Source: Actinomycetota bacterium (GTDB taxonomy: Bacteria; Actinomycetota; Thermoleophilia; Solirubrobacterales; 70-9). Taken from it: 10,725 nt of DNA. The notes under the pieces were generated by a model that had not been told where the DNA came from, did no database searches, and worked only from the letters and a program-made list of their open reading frames with translations. Where the stretch lies: the NCBI GenBank assembly GCA_005884305.1, contig VAYL01000046.1, positions 1-10,725 on the forward strand. Reading direction: 5' to 3'. Of the stretch, positions 1 to 7,840 are shown piece by piece. Both the position numbers and the translations under genes were made by a program. Numbering within the stretch: the stretch's first letter is position 1; the number at the start of each line of letters is the position of its first letter.

Positions 1-796
1 CATCTGGCTTTCGCGACCTCGACGCGAAGTTGGGTGGCTTCCAGCCCGGCAACCTGATCGTCATCGCCGCACGCCCGTCGCTGGGCAAGTCGGCGCTCGT
101 CTGCAACATCGCCGACAACGTCGCCTCCAAGTACGGGAAGGCCGTTGCGTTCTTCAGCCTCGAGATGTCCGAGGCGGAGCTCGCGCATCGCTTCATCTCC
201 TGCCGCTCGCGGATCCCCAACGACAAGCTCCGCAAGGGCAACGTCTCGACCCGCGACTGGCCACGCGTGGTCCGAGCCTGCAACGAGCTCGAGAACATCC
301 CGCTGTGGTTGGACGATTCATCCGACCTCAGCCTTCTCGAGCTGCGGGCGAAGGCGCGGCGGCTGGCGGCGAGCGAGGGCAATCTCGGCCTCGTGATCGT
401 GGATTATCTGCAGCTGATGCGGGCGGAGGATCCGCGGGCCAACCGCGTCGAGCAGGTCGGCCAGTTCAGCCGCGGGATGAAGATCCTCGCCCGGGAGCTG
501 GACGTCCCGGGATGCTCTCGGACCTGAGGGAAAGCGGATCGATTGAGCAAGACTCGGACGTCGTTGTCTTCATCTACCGCGCGTCGAAGTACGACGAGGA
601 CGCCGATCCCAGTGAGGCCGACCTGATCATCGCCAAGCACCGCAACGGCCCCACCGGCGACGTTCCGGTGGTGTTCCTCGAGCAGTATCCGCGGTTCGTC
701 GATCGCGCTCGCGGGGCCGAGCCCGGGATCGAGCAGAAGTCCGGAGAGGGCCCGCCGCTGATGGACCTGGCCGACGACTTCGCTGACGAAGCGTGA
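1..796 (+). CDS. dnaB: Replicative DNA helicase DnaB, C-terminal RecA-like domain (5' end outside window, frame broken near 510)
   Basis: DnaB is the hexameric 5'-3' helicase that unwinds the replication fork. The frame is already open at base 3 ([18 protein letters not shown]), so the start and N-terminal domain lie outside the window. Visible motifs are Walker A (ARPSLGKS, about 72-95), FSLEMS (155-172) and Walker B region VIVDYLQLM (394-420). Up to base 509 the protein reads as standard DnaB ([11 protein letters not shown]). It then goes out of frame and stops at 525-527. The family sequence resumes one frame over at base 512 ([16 protein letters not shown]) and runs to the TGA at 794-796 through [17 protein letters not shown]. 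The stretch that normally joins the two halves (PVIALSQLSR...DKRP in the family, about 19 residues) is missing. It carries the conserved H3 glutamine. As read, the gene is broken: a deletion or assembly error, since dnaB is essential. The identity of both halves is secure; whether the genome truly lacks the block is not. Confidence 0.93.
   Translation, partial: IWLSRPRREVGWLPARQPDRHRRTPVAGQVGARLQHRRQRRLQVREGRCVLQPRDVRGGARASLHLLPLADPQRQAPQGQRLDPRLATRGPSLQRAREHPAVVGRFIRPQPSRAAGEGAAAGGERGQSRPRDRGLSAADAGGGSAGQPRRAGRPVQPRDEDPRPGAGRPGMLSDLRESGSIEQDSDVVVFIYRASKYDEDADPSEADLIIAKHRNGPTGDVPVVFLEQYPRFVDRARGAEPGIEQKSGEGPPLMDLADDFADEA
507..515 (+). other. Frame-breaking deletion junction in dnaB
   Basis: The codon for the Pro of DVP (507-509) is followed by two bases (GG) and then the ATG of the downstream MLSDLRESG block in another frame. 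Compared with the usual spacing in DnaB proteins, about 55 nt are absent. This removes the SQLSR (H3) motif and shifts the frame. Confidence 0.75.
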
Positions 797-1539
797 GCCA
801 GCTACCTCGACCGGTACGCCTGGCGGGCGCAGGGGCCGACGCAGAGCAGGCGTGTCCCCTCGGCGTGTGCGACGGATCGGGATGGATCCTCGGGCCGGAG
901 GACGTCGCCCGGCCGTGCGAGTGCCGCGAGCGGCGGATCGCGCGCCGCCGCGCCCGTGGCGTCGCTTCGACGATTCCGCGCAAGTACCGGACGGTGAGCT
1001 TCGACGCCCCCCCCGTCTCCAACATGGAGCGCGATCCCGCCCGGGCCCCGGTCTACCGGGCGGTCAAGGAGTTCGTCGAGTCGATCGACGAGCGACTGAC
1101 GGAAGGGGAAGGCCTATGGCTCATGGGCGACGTCGGCACGGGCAAGACGACTCTCGCGATGCTCGTCTCGAAGGCAGCCGTTGAGGCTGGGCACACCGGC
1201 GCGATCTACTCGCTCCCGCGGCTGCTCTCGCGCATCCGCCGCACCTATGACGCCGACGCCGGGGAGCAGTCATACCTGGAGTTCTTCGAGCGGCTGACGG
1301 AGGTCGACCTGCTCCATATCGACGACCTCGGCGCCGAGAAGCGAAGCGACTGGGTGTTGGAGCAGCTCTACGCGATCATCAACGAGCGCTACGAGACGCA
1401 GCGGTCCGTAGTCGTGACGACAAACCTGAGCCAGGAGGCGCTCGAAGAGCAGATCGGCCCGCGGACGGTCTCTCGCCTCGTCGAGATCTGCGGCGATCCC
1501 CTGCCGCTCTTCGGCGACGACATGCGCTACGCGGTCTGA
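793..1539 (+). CDS. DnaI/DnaC-type helicase loader, IstB-like AAA+ ATPase
   Basis: A 248-residue AAA+ ATPase of the DnaC/DnaI/IstB superfamily, the group that loads DnaB-type helicase rings onto single-stranded DNA. An N-terminal cysteine cluster (C21, C26, C42, C44) is probably a small zinc-binding module like the one in DnaI-type and phage loaders. Then come Walker A GDVGTGKT (112-119), Walker B LLHIDDLG (173-180), sensor-1 TTN (209-211) and the family's C-terminal [19 protein letters not shown] block (227-245), in which R228 is the likely arginine finger. The GTG start overlaps the dnaB stop codon as GTGA, so the gene is probably translationally coupled to dnaB. This neighbourhood argues for a true helicase loader rather than an IstB transposition helper; there is no transposase nearby. 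Family and motifs are seen; helicase loading is inferred from family plus context. Confidence 0.88.
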   Translation: MSQLPRPVRLAGAGADAEQACPLGVCDGSGWILGPEDVARPCECRERRIARRRARGVASTIPRKYRTVSFDAPPVSNMERDPARAPVYRAVKEFVESIDERLTEGEGLWLMGDVGTGKTTLAMLVSKAAVEAGHTGAIYSLPRLLSRIRRTYDADAGEQSYLEFFERLTEVDLLHIDDLGAEKRSDWVLEQLYAIINERYETQRSVVVTTNLSQEALEEQIGPRTVSRLVEICGDPLPLFGDDMRYAV

Positions 1540-1573
1540 CACCTGTTATCGATTCCCGTAACGGCGAGCGATT

Positions 1574-1578
1574 GGAGG
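1574..1578 (+). promoter_or_regulatory. Shine-Dalgarno GGAGG for the small ABM-like gene
   Basis: GGAGG lies 4 nt before the GTG at 1583 and 16 nt before the in-frame ATG at 1595. This favours the GTG start. It is one of the few clear ribosome binding sites in the window. Confidence 0.6.
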
Positions 1579-1582
1579 ACAC

Positions 1583-1876
1583 GTGCACGCAGCGATGCGT
1601 AAGTACAAGATCGATCCGGATCAGATGGACGAGCTCTCGAGGCGGGTTGCGGACGTGTTCGTTCCTCGCATCTCGGACGCGCCGGGATTCGCCGGCTATT
1701 ACCTGGTCGACGCCGGGAACGGGATCGCGATCACCTTCACGCTCGGTGAGGATCCGGATGCGGTCGCGAGCACCATGGACACCGCTGTCGACTTCGTGTC
1801 AAGTGAGCTCGCGGACCTCGAGATCGAGCGGGTCGAGGCCGCGCACGGCGACGTGACCGTCAGCCAGGCAGGCTGA
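1583..1876 (+). CDS. Small ABM-like (dimeric alpha-beta barrel) protein, function unknown
   Basis: A 97-residue protein. It resembles short conserved proteins of the antibiotic-biosynthesis-monooxygenase/dimeric ferredoxin-like fold: RKYKIDPDQMDEL, then an FVPRISDAPGFAGYYLVDAGNG block, then a strand (IAITFTLGED) and an amphipathic helix. The PGF..YY..D.GNG pattern is the part that suggests the family. No catalytic residue can be assigned, and many such proteins have no known reaction. GTG 1583 is preferred because of the GGAGG just upstream; ATG 1595 (MRKYKI) is the alternative and would shorten it by 4 residues. It follows the loader gene by 43 nt on the same strand and may be co-transcribed with dnaB and the loader, but nothing links it functionally to replication. 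Confidence 0.72.
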   Translation: MHAAMRKYKIDPDQMDELSRRVADVFVPRISDAPGFAGYYLVDAGNGIAITFTLGEDPDAVASTMDTAVDFVSSELADLEIERVEAAHGDVTVSQAG

Positions 1877-1911
1877 CAGCGCCGCGGGCGCTAACCGCCG
1901 GTCGCGTAGCT

Positions 1912-3284
<1,373 letters not shown>

Positions 3285-3295
3285 CCCACGCTCCG

Positions 3296-3634
3296 TCAAT
3301 CGCTGTAGGCGACCAGGCCCACGGCGAAGACGAGCAGCGCGACGACGCTGCACACCGCGGCGAGTACCGACGCGGCGGCGATGATGCTCCATGCGGTTCC
3401 TGTCTCCACGCGGAAGCGGGTGCAGGCCCAGCGAGATACGACGGCCGTAACGACGGCGGGCGCCAGCAGAAGGCCGAGGAATGCGACGACGCTGTCCGGA
3501 AAGTGTCCGGGCAGCGCCCGCACCAGCTCAAACGTCGCGAAGGCCAAACCGGCCGGAAGGAGGAAGAGGAGCGTGAAGGCGAGCGTGGACGGCAGGTCGC
3601 CGTCAGGTGCGGGCTCGTCGAGCTTCGCGTACAC
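3296..3634 (-). CDS. Small three-helix membrane protein, unknown function
   Basis: A 112-residue hydrophobic protein with three predicted membrane helices, at about residues 17-38, 49-67 and 81-109. A short charged N-terminus (MYAKLDEPAPDGDL) precedes them, and a basic loop (RWACTRFR, 68-75) lies between helices 2 and 3, which would put that loop in the cytoplasm. I do not recognise a family, and no enzymatic or transport motif is visible. The start is GTG at 3634, with only a weak GGGG about 12 nt upstream. It is convergent with purA (11 nt between stop codons, no hairpin terminator seen) and divergent from the ACT-domain gene, sharing a 114-bp intergenic region with it. The regular hydrophobic pattern makes it likely to be a real gene rather than a shadow frame. 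Confidence 0.68.
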   Translation of the reverse strand: MYAKLDEPAPDGDLPSTLAFTLLFLLPAGLAFATFELVRALPGHFPDSVVAFLGLLLAPAVVTAVVSRWACTRFRVETGTAWSIIAAASVLAAVCSVVALLVFAVGLVAYSD

Positions 3635-3685
3635 GTGAGCTGTTACCCCATCGGAGCAGCCAAGGTTTCACCTGGCCCGGCTTGA

Positions 3686-3698
3686 CGCGGGAACCGCG
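3686..3698. repeat. Short inverted repeat in the divergent intergenic region
   Basis: CGCGG-GAA-CCGCG, 5-bp arms around 3 bases, between the divergent membrane-protein and ACT-domain genes. It could be part of an operator, but arms this short occur by chance in GC-rich DNA. Confidence 0.25.
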
Positions 3699-3725
3699 AC
3701 TTACCTGACGTGCGTGTCGCCGAAG

Positions 3726-3731
3726 TAGGCT
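3726..3731 (+). promoter_or_regulatory. Possible -10 box for the ACT-domain gene (TAGGCT)
   Basis: TAGGCT fits the TANNNT pattern seen before other genes here. The GTG start is 17 nt further on, so a transcript would carry a leader of only about 10 nt with no Shine-Dalgarno. No clear -35 box. Confidence 0.35.
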
Positions 3732-3748
3732 GACCGCGCACGAAACGC

Positions 3749-4129
3749 GTGGCGGCCGACCTAGTCATCGAGATCGAGAACACGCCTGGGGCGCTCGCCG
3801 AGGTGGCGGCGGCGATCAGTGACGCTGGCGTGAACATCGCAGCGGCCACCTGCGTCGGTCCCGGGAAGAGCGCCGAGCTTCACATTCTTGTCCGGCATGG
3901 CGAGGCCGCGAGGCACGCATTGGCGACAACCCATGTCGCGGTCACCCGTGAGCGCGAGGTGGTCGTCGTGGACGTCGAGGACCGTCCCGGCGTGCTGGCT
4001 GATCTGACTCGCAAGATCGCCCGCGCGGGGGTCAACCTCGATCTCGTCTACGTCGCGACGCAGAATCGCGTGGTCTTCGGGGCGCCCGATCTTGCGGCAC
4101 TCCGAGCCGCACTCGGCCTCGATAGCTGA
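3749..4129 (+). CDS. Tandem ACT-domain protein
   Basis: A 126-residue protein made almost entirely of two ACT-like domains, at about 3-66 and 71-124. Each has the hallmark turn and helix: ENTPGALAEVAAAISDAGVNI in the first and EDRPGVLADLTRKIARAGVNLDLVYVAT in the second. ACT domains bind small ligands, usually amino acids, and often regulate metabolic enzymes. Here no catalytic domain is attached, so it may be a stand-alone ligand sensor or a regulatory partner acting in trans. The ligand cannot be told from the sequence. GTG 3749 is the only usable start: an in-frame TGA lies at 3731-3733 and there is no other start codon between. It precedes the biotin carboxylase gene by 28 nt, but that gene seems to have its own promoter. 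Confidence 0.85.
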   Translation: MAADLVIEIENTPGALAEVAAAISDAGVNIAAATCVGPGKSAELHILVRHGEAARHALATTHVAVTREREVVVVDVEDRPGVLADLTRKIARAGVNLDLVYVATQNRVVFGAPDLAALRAALGLDS

Positions 4130-4143
4130 CCGGCCGCGCCAAA

Positions 4144-4149
4144 TAGACT
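4144..4149 (+). promoter_or_regulatory. -10 box (TAGACT) giving a leaderless carboxylase mRNA
   Basis: TAGACT ends 8 nt before the ATG at 4158, so the transcript would begin at or within a base or two of the start codon. There is no Shine-Dalgarno in the 28-nt gap after the ACT gene. No good -35 hexamer is recognised. Confidence 0.55.
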
Positions 4150-4157
4150 CACGCGCC

Positions 4158-5930
4158 ATGTTTGAGAAGGTCCTGGTCGCCAACCGGGGCGAGATTGCGA
4201 TCCGTGTCATGCGGACCCTGAAGGAGATGGGGATCGTCTCCGTCGGGGTCTATTCGGAGGCCGATCGCGACGCGCCGCACGTCGGCGAGGCCGATGAGGC
4301 GCACCTCCTCGGCCCGCCGGTGCCCGCCGAGAGCTATCTGAACATCGAGAAGCTCCTGGAGGTCGCCCAGAGCGCGGGCGCGGAGGCGATTCACCCGGGC
4401 TACGGGTTCCTTGCCGAGAATGCCGACTTCGCCAAGGCGTGCGAGAAGGCGGACGTCGTGTTCATCGGCCCGCCGGCGAGCGCGATCGAGGCCATGGGCT
4501 CCAAGACACGCGCGCGCGAGCTGATGTCGGAGGCGGGCGTGCCGATCGTCCCGGGCACGACCTCACCGGCGGAGAGCGTCGCCCAGGCGAAGAAGCAGGC
4601 GAAGGAGATCGGCTACCCGGTCGCGTGCAAGGCGGCCGGGGGTGGTGGAGGGAAGGGCTTTCGCGTAGCCCAATCCGAGGACAAGCTGGAGGAGGCGTTT
4701 GAGGGCGCCTCGCGCGAGGGCGACAAGTTCTTCTCCGACCCGCGGGTGTATCTGGAGCGTTACCTGGAGGACCCGCGCCACGTCGAGGTGCAGGTGCTCG
4801 CCGACTCGCACGGCAACGTCATCCACCTGGGCGAGCGCGATTGCTCCATTCAGCGCCGTCACCAGAAGCTGATCGAGGAGGCGCCGGCTCCCCACGTCGA
4901 CGAGGAGATGCGCGAGCGGATCGGCAAGATCGCCACCGACGCCGCGGCCGCGGTGGGCTACCGATCGGCCGGGACGGTGGAGGGGCTACAGGACGGCGAG
5001 GAGTACTTCTTCCTGGAGATGAACACCCGCGTCCAGGTGGAGCATTGCGTCACCGAGATGGTCACCGGGATCGACATCGTCCGGGAGCAGGTGCTGATCG
5101 CCAGCGGCGAGAAGCTCTCGATCAGCCAAGAGGACGTCGAGCTGCGCGGCCATGCGATCGAGTGCCGGATCAACGCCGAGGCCGCCCACAAGAACTTCGC
5201 GCCGGCACCCGGGAAGATCACGAGCTACATCGAGCCGGCGGGGCCAGGCGTCCGGGTGGACTCCGGAGTCCTGGCCGGATCCGAGATCACGCCGCTCTAC
5301 GATCCGATGGTCGCGAAGCTGATCGTCTGGGACACCGACCGCGAGCGCGCCACCGCGCGAATGCTGCGCGCGCTCGGCGAGTACGAGATCGGTGGCGTGA
5401 CCACGCTGATCCCGTTCCATGAGCAGATCCTCGCCACCGACCAGTGGCGAAACGCCGGGACCGCCCGCGACCTGATCGGCGATCGCAAGTGGCTGAAGTC
5501 GCTTGAGCCGAAAGCCCCCGCGCCAGCCGAGGCCAACGGCGAGCGCGAGGCCGAGGAGGCACTGGCGCGGACCTACAAGGTCGAAGTCGATGGCCGCCTT
5601 CACAGCGTCAAGGTGATCGGCGCGGCCGCGCCGGCCGCCGGGAATCCGGGACCGGCCGCGGTCATGAGGCGTCCGCCGCGCCGCGAGCGAACGGCCGGAG
5701 CGGCGGCCAGCGGCGGCACGGACGTCCTGGTCTCCCCGATCCAGGGGACCGTGCTGAAGGTGCCGGTGAGCCAGGGCGACGAGGTCGAGGAGGGCGCGCT
5801 CATCGCCGTCGTCGAGGCGATGAAGATGGAGAATGAGATCACCGCCCACCGCGGCGGGACGGTGGCCGAGCTATCCGTGACGGAGGGCGGCTCGGTGGCC
5901 GCCGGTGACACCATCGCGCGCATTGAGTGA
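4158..5930 (+). CDS. Acetyl-/propionyl-CoA carboxylase alpha subunit (biotin carboxylase fused to biotin carrier)
   Basis: A 590-residue alpha chain of an acyl-CoA carboxylase of the actinobacterial AccA type. It carboxylates biotin with bicarbonate and ATP and carries the carboxybiotin to a separate carboxyltransferase (beta) subunit, supplying malonyl-CoA or methylmalonyl-CoA. Visible: N-terminal FEKVLVANRGEIAIRVMRT; the ATP-grasp glycine loop AAGGGGGKGF (159-168); ERDCSIQRRHQKLIEEAP (227-244); the metal and active-site segment EMNTRVQVEH (287-296); a linker (about 450-520) rich in Ala, Pro and Glu; and the biotinyl domain with EAMKMEN (553-559), K556 being the biotinylated lysine. ATG 4158 matches the family start; a longer frame back to 4092 would overlap the ACT gene and is rejected. 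No beta subunit is in the window, so substrate (acetyl versus propionyl) cannot be decided. Confidence 0.94.
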   Translation: MFEKVLVANRGEIAIRVMRTLKEMGIVSVGVYSEADRDAPHVGEADEAHLLGPPVPAESYLNIEKLLEVAQSAGAEAIHPGYGFLAENADFAKACEKADVVFIGPPASAIEAMGSKTRARELMSEAGVPIVPGTTSPAESVAQAKKQAKEIGYPVACKAAGGGGGKGFRVAQSEDKLEEAFEGASREGDKFFSDPRVYLERYLEDPRHVEVQVLADSHGNVIHLGERDCSIQRRHQKLIEEAPAPHVDEEMRERIGKIATDAAAAVGYRSAGTVEGLQDGEEYFFLEMNTRVQVEHCVTEMVTGIDIVREQVLIASGEKLSISQEDVELRGHAIECRINAEAAHKNFAPAPGKITSYIEPAGPGVRVDSGVLAGSEITPLYDPMVAKLIVWDTDRERATARMLRALGEYEIGGVTTLIPFHEQILATDQWRNAGTARDLIGDRKWLKSLEPKAPAPAEANGEREAEEALARTYKVEVDGRLHSVKVIGAAAPAAGNPGPAAVMRRPPRRERTAGAAASGGTDVLVSPIQGTVLKVPVSQGDEVEEGALIAVVEAMKMENEITAHRGGTVAELSVTEGGSVAAGDTIARIE

Positions 5931-6837
5931 TCCATCCCTCCCGTGGCGCGGTCCCGGCGAGGGCCGCCCGAATTTGCCGCTTCCGCCCGACGACAAGCTG
6001 CCGCTACGCAGGGGCCGCATCTGGCGCAAGCGCTGGCGCTACGTCGCCGCGTTCAGCGATGAGTTCCTGGTGTGCGCGGCGCGGGTGACCGTTGGGCCCG
6101 TGGGGCAGACCTTCTGGGCGATCTGGAACCGCGGCGAGCGCAAGCTCATGGAGAACACGATGATGCTGCTTCCATCGGCGCGCGGCGAGGTCTGGACCGA
6201 GCCTCGCGACGGTGACGGGCAGCTCCTGTACGTACCGGACGAGGGATCGGTGGTCAGGATCGAGTCGAACCATCCCGACGCCGGCGAGGTGCGGGCCTTC
6301 CTGCGATTCGACGGCGGCGGGCGCTGGACGGAGGCGGTCTGTCCGACTCAGGACGACCAGTATGTGTGGACGCGAAAGCGGGTCGGCGGGCCGGTCGAGT
6401 GCGACCTGCGGCTTGGGACCGACAGGCTCGTCTCGAAAGCGCGCGGCGTCGAGGACGAATCAGCGGGCTATCACCCGCGGCACACGGTCTGGAGCTGGTC
6501 CGCGGGCGTTGGCACCGCCGAAGACGGTCGCTCGGTCGGCTGGAATCTCGTGAGCGGGATCAACGACCCACCGGAGAAGTCCGAACGGTCGATCTGGATC
6601 GACGGGGAGCCGACCGAGCCGGGCCCCGTGGAGTTCGATGAGTTGAAGGGGATCCGCTTCGACGACGGGTCCCGGCTCGATTTCTCCGGCGAGTGCGAGC
6701 GCGGAAGGGATGAGCGTCGCCTCTTCGTTCGCTATTCATATCGCCAGCCGATGGGCACGTTCTCCGGCACGCTCCCCGGCGGGATCGCACTGGCGTCGGG
6801 CGTGGGCGTCATGGAGCACCACGACGCGCACTGGTAG
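5905..6837 (+). CDS. DUF2804-like protein, function unknown
   Basis: A 310-residue tryptophan- and acid-rich soluble protein without signal peptide or membrane helix. RKRWRYVAAFSDEFLVCAARV (41-61), a middle part rich in beta-strand-like segments, and the C-terminal GVMEHHDAHW (301-310) resemble DUF2804 proteins, a family I recall as lipocalin-like and without a known reaction. The frame overlaps the 3' end of the carboxylase gene: GTG 5905 overlaps by 26 nt and TTG 5923 by 8 nt. Neither has an obvious ribosome binding site. Conserved-looking sequence begins only around residue 30, so the start is uncertain. The overlap implies co-transcription with the biotin carboxylase and translational coupling. 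A link to acyl-CoA or lipid metabolism is possible from this alone. It converges with the pseudopilin-like gene, leaving 6 nt between stop codons. Confidence 0.72.
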   Translation: MTPSRALSDPSLPWRGPGEGRPNLPLPPDDKLPLRRGRIWRKRWRYVAAFSDEFLVCAARVTVGPVGQTFWAIWNRGERKLMENTMMLLPSARGEVWTEPRDGDGQLLYVPDEGSVVRIESNHPDAGEVRAFLRFDGGGRWTEAVCPTQDDQYVWTRKRVGGPVECDLRLGTDRLVSKARGVEDESAGYHPRHTVWSWSAGVGTAEDGRSVGWNLVSGINDPPEKSERSIWIDGEPTEPGPVEFDELKGIRFDDGSRLDFSGECERGRDERRLFVRYSYRQPMGTFSGTLPGGIALASGVGVMEHHDAHW

Positions 6838-6843
6838 GCGGTC

Positions 6844-7491
6844 CTAGCCGGGATACACGCTCTGGACCCGCCACCGCCACGGCGGTTCCTCGCCGGGCGG
6901 AAAGTCGTAGTGATCGCGCCCGTAGAGCGTCTCGAGCGGGACCAGCACCGGATTGGCGCTGTCGAGGAGCGGCGTGGAGGCGTAGCGCCCCACATCTCCC
7001 GGGCTAGCGGTGCGAACGGCGCGGTCCCAGCCGATTCCAGGCCGGTAGAGCCAGTAAGTCACCTGGACGCCGGCGCCGGAGCGCCGATGGTCCGCGACCG
7101 AAGTGAACGCAGTGACCCGACGGTTCGACGCCGTCAGGCGGGTCCGGTCGCCCGGAGCCGCGCAGCTCTCGCTACGGCAGTAGCGAAAGTCAACTGGGAG
7201 GAGCGGGGCTCCCGAAGCACCGGCAACCGGCCGCGGCTGTGGCGCCATCGCGCGGACCAGACCCGCCACCGGTCTGCCGTACGCCTCGGTGAGCGGATCC
7301 CGCCAGCATGGATCCGGTAGCCGCGCGGGGCAGCGGATGCGGCGATCGAGCTGTGAGCCGAGGTGTCGTGCCTCATCGGTGGGCGGGGCGGCGACGACCG
7401 CAGCGATCGCGGCCATGATCAACAGAGCGATCAGGATGACGAGGCCGACGTGCTCGACCGTGGCCGCGCCGTTCTCTGAGCGCGCTCGCAT
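6844..7491 (-). CDS. TadE/Flp-like pseudopilin-type protein with four cysteines
   Basis: A 215-residue protein with a class-III-prepilin-like N-terminus: a short basic leader (MRARSENG), then AATVEHVGLVILIALLIMAAIAAVVAA as a single membrane helix (9-35). Cleavage after G8 would leave Glu at position +5 (E13), as in Flp/TadE pilins. The exported part has four cysteines (C54, C62, C105, C110) arranged as CPARLPDPC and CRSESC, which suggests two disulfides outside the cell. It ends with an aromatic, Pro-rich tail. This is much longer than a Flp pilin and lacks other tad genes nearby (no TadA ATPase, CpaB or prepilin peptidase), so it may be a minor pseudopilin or simply a membrane-anchored extracytoplasmic protein. 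The start ATG 7491 follows a TAGCGT -10 box by 6 nt, consistent with a leaderless mRNA. Confidence 0.72.
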   Translation of the reverse strand: MRARSENGAATVEHVGLVILIALLIMAAIAAVVAAPPTDEARHLGSQLDRRIRCPARLPDPCWRDPLTEAYGRPVAGLVRAMAPQPRPVAGASGAPLLPVDFRYCRSESCAAPGDRTRLTASNRRVTAFTSVADHRRSGAGVQVTYWLYRPGIGWDRAVRTASPGDVGRYASTPLLDSANPVLVPLETLYGRDHYDFPPGEEPPWRWRVQSVYPG

Positions 7492-7497
7492 GAGGCC

Positions 7498-7503
7498 ACG
7501 CTA
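7498..7503 (-). promoter_or_regulatory. -10 box (TAGCGT) for the pseudopilin-like gene
   Basis: On the minus strand TAGCGT is followed after 6 nt by the ATG at 7491, spacing that predicts transcription starting at the start codon. The motif matches TANNNT only. Confidence 0.45.
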
Positions 7504-7515
7504 GGCGGCGCCAGC

Positions 7516-7546
7516 GCGCGCGGGGCGCGCAGGTTGTGCCGAACCT
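7516..7546 (-). terminator. Two adjacent hairpins between minus-strand genes, possible terminator
   Basis: Read on the minus strand after the stop of the 90-residue gene at 7555: AGGTT-CGGCAC-AACCT (7546-7531), then GCGCGC-CCC-GCGCGC (7530-7516). There is no U-tract, so it would be a U-less actinobacterial-style terminator at best. It sits just before the promoter of the next gene, which fits a transcript end. Confidence 0.35.
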
Positions 7547-7554
7547 GAGTCCGG

Positions 7555-7827
7555 TTAGGAGAGACCCTCGCGCGCTTCGCGCACGAGCGTGACCGACTCC
7601 GGGAACACGATTCTGATCGCGTCCCGAACCTGGACGGCTTGCTCGTCGCTGCTGCCAGAGAGGTCGAGGCGGTTGATCGCCGCCACGGTCATATCGACCG
7701 CGAGCTTGATCGCGTTGTCTGCCCAGGCGACCCGCTGAGCGCCCTGCATCTGCTCGGCCATCTCGCCGAGGCGCTCGCGGAGCTCATCCGGATCTCCAAA
7801 GATGTTGAAGCCTTCGCTTCCTTCCAT
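7555..7827 (-). CDS. Small acidic helical protein, unknown function
   Basis: A 90-residue protein I do not recognise. It begins MEGSEGFNIFGDPDELRERLGEMAEQM and is predicted almost entirely alpha-helical, with an acidic, heptad-like first half and a second half (AIKLAVDMTVAAINRLDL, then VRDAIRIVFPESV) that could pack as a small bundle. No cysteines, membrane helix or signal peptide. The frame is open upstream to an ATG at 7974, but the extra 49 residues look like shadow coding (Arg/Pro-rich, unstructured). The ATG at 7827 sits 7 nt after a TAACAT -10 box on the minus strand, so I place the start there and predict a leaderless mRNA. The pseudopilin-like gene follows on the same strand but appears to have its own promoter. 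Confidence 0.6.
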   Translation of the reverse strand: MEGSEGFNIFGDPDELRERLGEMAEQMQGAQRVAWADNAIKLAVDMTVAAINRLDLSGSSDEQAVQVRDAIRIVFPESVTLVREAREGLS

Positions 7828-7834
7828 GGAATTG

Positions 7835-7840
7835 ATGTTA
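7835..7840 (-). promoter_or_regulatory. -10 box (TAACAT) for the 90-residue protein gene
   Basis: TAACAT on the minus strand lies 7 nt before the ATG at 7827. It is a near-consensus TANNNT hexamer in GC-rich surroundings and is the main reason for choosing that start over the longer frame. Confidence 0.5.

Noticed and set aside
500..530. Intein or programmed frameshift explaining the dnaB break
   Set aside because: Inteins add sequence, whereas here a conserved block is absent. A frameshift would not restore the missing 19 residues, and no slippery site is seen.
793..1539. IstB transposition helper of an IS21-type element
   Set aside because: No transposase, terminal repeats or target duplication are visible, and the gene is translationally coupled to dnaB.
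3285..3295. Intrinsic terminator between convergent purA and membrane-protein genes
   Set aside because: Only 11 nt separate the stop codons and no hairpin with a T-tract is present.
4986..5849. Minus-strand open frame of 287 codons opposite the biotin carboxylase
   Set aside because: Shadow frame of a conserved gene, with no recognisable motif.
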